A stretch of DNA of 6,613 nucleotides from an uncultured bacterium (GTDB lineage Bacteria > Planctomycetota > UBA1135 > GCA-002686595): NCBI GenBank assembly GCA_913058555.1, contig CAJXRJ010000431.1:1-6613 (forward strand), read 5' to 3'. Below, piece by piece: positions 6,565 to 6,613 of this stretch. The notes under the pieces were generated by a model, which saw nothing but the letters and a program-made list of their open reading frames with translations, was not told the DNA's origin and made no database searches. Made by a program: the position numbers and the translations under genes. How positions within the stretch are numbered: the stretch's first letter is position 1; every line of letters begins with the position of its first letter.

Positions 6565-6613
6565 CTGTCTCTTATACACATCTCCGAGCCCACGAGACTA
6601 GGCATGATCTCGT
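6565..6613 (-). other. Nextera sequencing adapter remnant (right end)
   Basis: This is not genomic DNA. Bases 6565-6583 are the mosaic end in reverse (CTGTCTCTTATACACATCT), 6584-6598 the read-2 adapter stem (CCGAGCCCACGAGAC), 6599-6606 an 8-base i7 index (TAGGCATG), and 6607-6613 (ATCTCGT) the start of the P7 sequence. On the minus strand it creates false N-termini: one frame begins MPSLVGSEMCIRDS and another MYKRQ, both hallmarks of adapter read-through. In the recO frame it contributes an in-frame TAA within the mosaic end, which is why a gene caller would pick a late start for recO. Confidence 0.98.

Noticed and set aside
6385..6579. Minus-strand open frame beginning MYKRQ
   Set aside because: It starts inside the adapter mosaic end and then reads recO out of frame.
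6258..6605. Minus-strand open frame beginning MPSLVGSEMCIRDS
   Set aside because: Its N-terminus is translated adapter, and the remainder is a different frame of recO.
1..6613. Inverted repeats with Tn5 mosaic ends at both extremities, resembling a transposon
   Set aside because: The repeats are Nextera library adapter, since the i7 index and P7 bases follow the mosaic end. The enclosed genes are housekeeping, and no transposase is present.

Overview
This 6.6 kb window is one end-to-end piece of a GC-rich (roughly two-thirds GC by eye) bacterial chromosome or metagenomic contig. It is bounded on both sides by leftover sequencing adapter. Positions 1-39 and 6565-6613 are Illumina Nextera read-2 transposase adapter, including the 19-bp Tn5 mosaic end and index/P7 bases. 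Only about 40-6564 is biological sequence. The two adapter copies are inverted relative to each other and can mimic terminal inverted repeats of a transposon; they are not.

The biological part is a tightly packed run of five genes, all on the minus strand. Read 5'->3' on that strand they are: recO (DNA repair, start cut off by the contig end), a BamD/YfiO-like helical-repeat lipoprotein, an LptE-family lipoprotein, ftsH (membrane AAA+ zinc metalloprotease) and folP (dihydropteroate synthase). recO and the BamD-like gene overlap by TTGA, and ftsH and folP overlap by ATGA, which suggests translational coupling. The only sizeable gap inside the run is 224 bp in front of ftsH; it holds a hairpin and a weak promoter candidate. 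About 247 bp downstream of folP holds no gene that can be assigned.

The host is a diderm: LptE and a BamD-like lipoprotein both belong to the outer-membrane biogenesis machinery. Clear Shine-Dalgarno sequences are absent in front of most genes, TTG seems to be used as a start at least once, and FtsH has an unusually large region between its two membrane helices. Together with the high GC these fit a non-proteobacterial diderm such as Planctomycetota, but that placement is a guess.

Functionally, the middle genes share an envelope theme. BamD-type proteins act in outer-membrane protein assembly, LptE partners LptD in placing lipopolysaccharide in the outer membrane, and FtsH controls LPS synthesis in E. 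coli through LpxC turnover. RecO and FolP are housekeeping neighbours. I see no mobile element, CRISPR array, RNA gene or defence system, and nothing that amounts to a new biological system.
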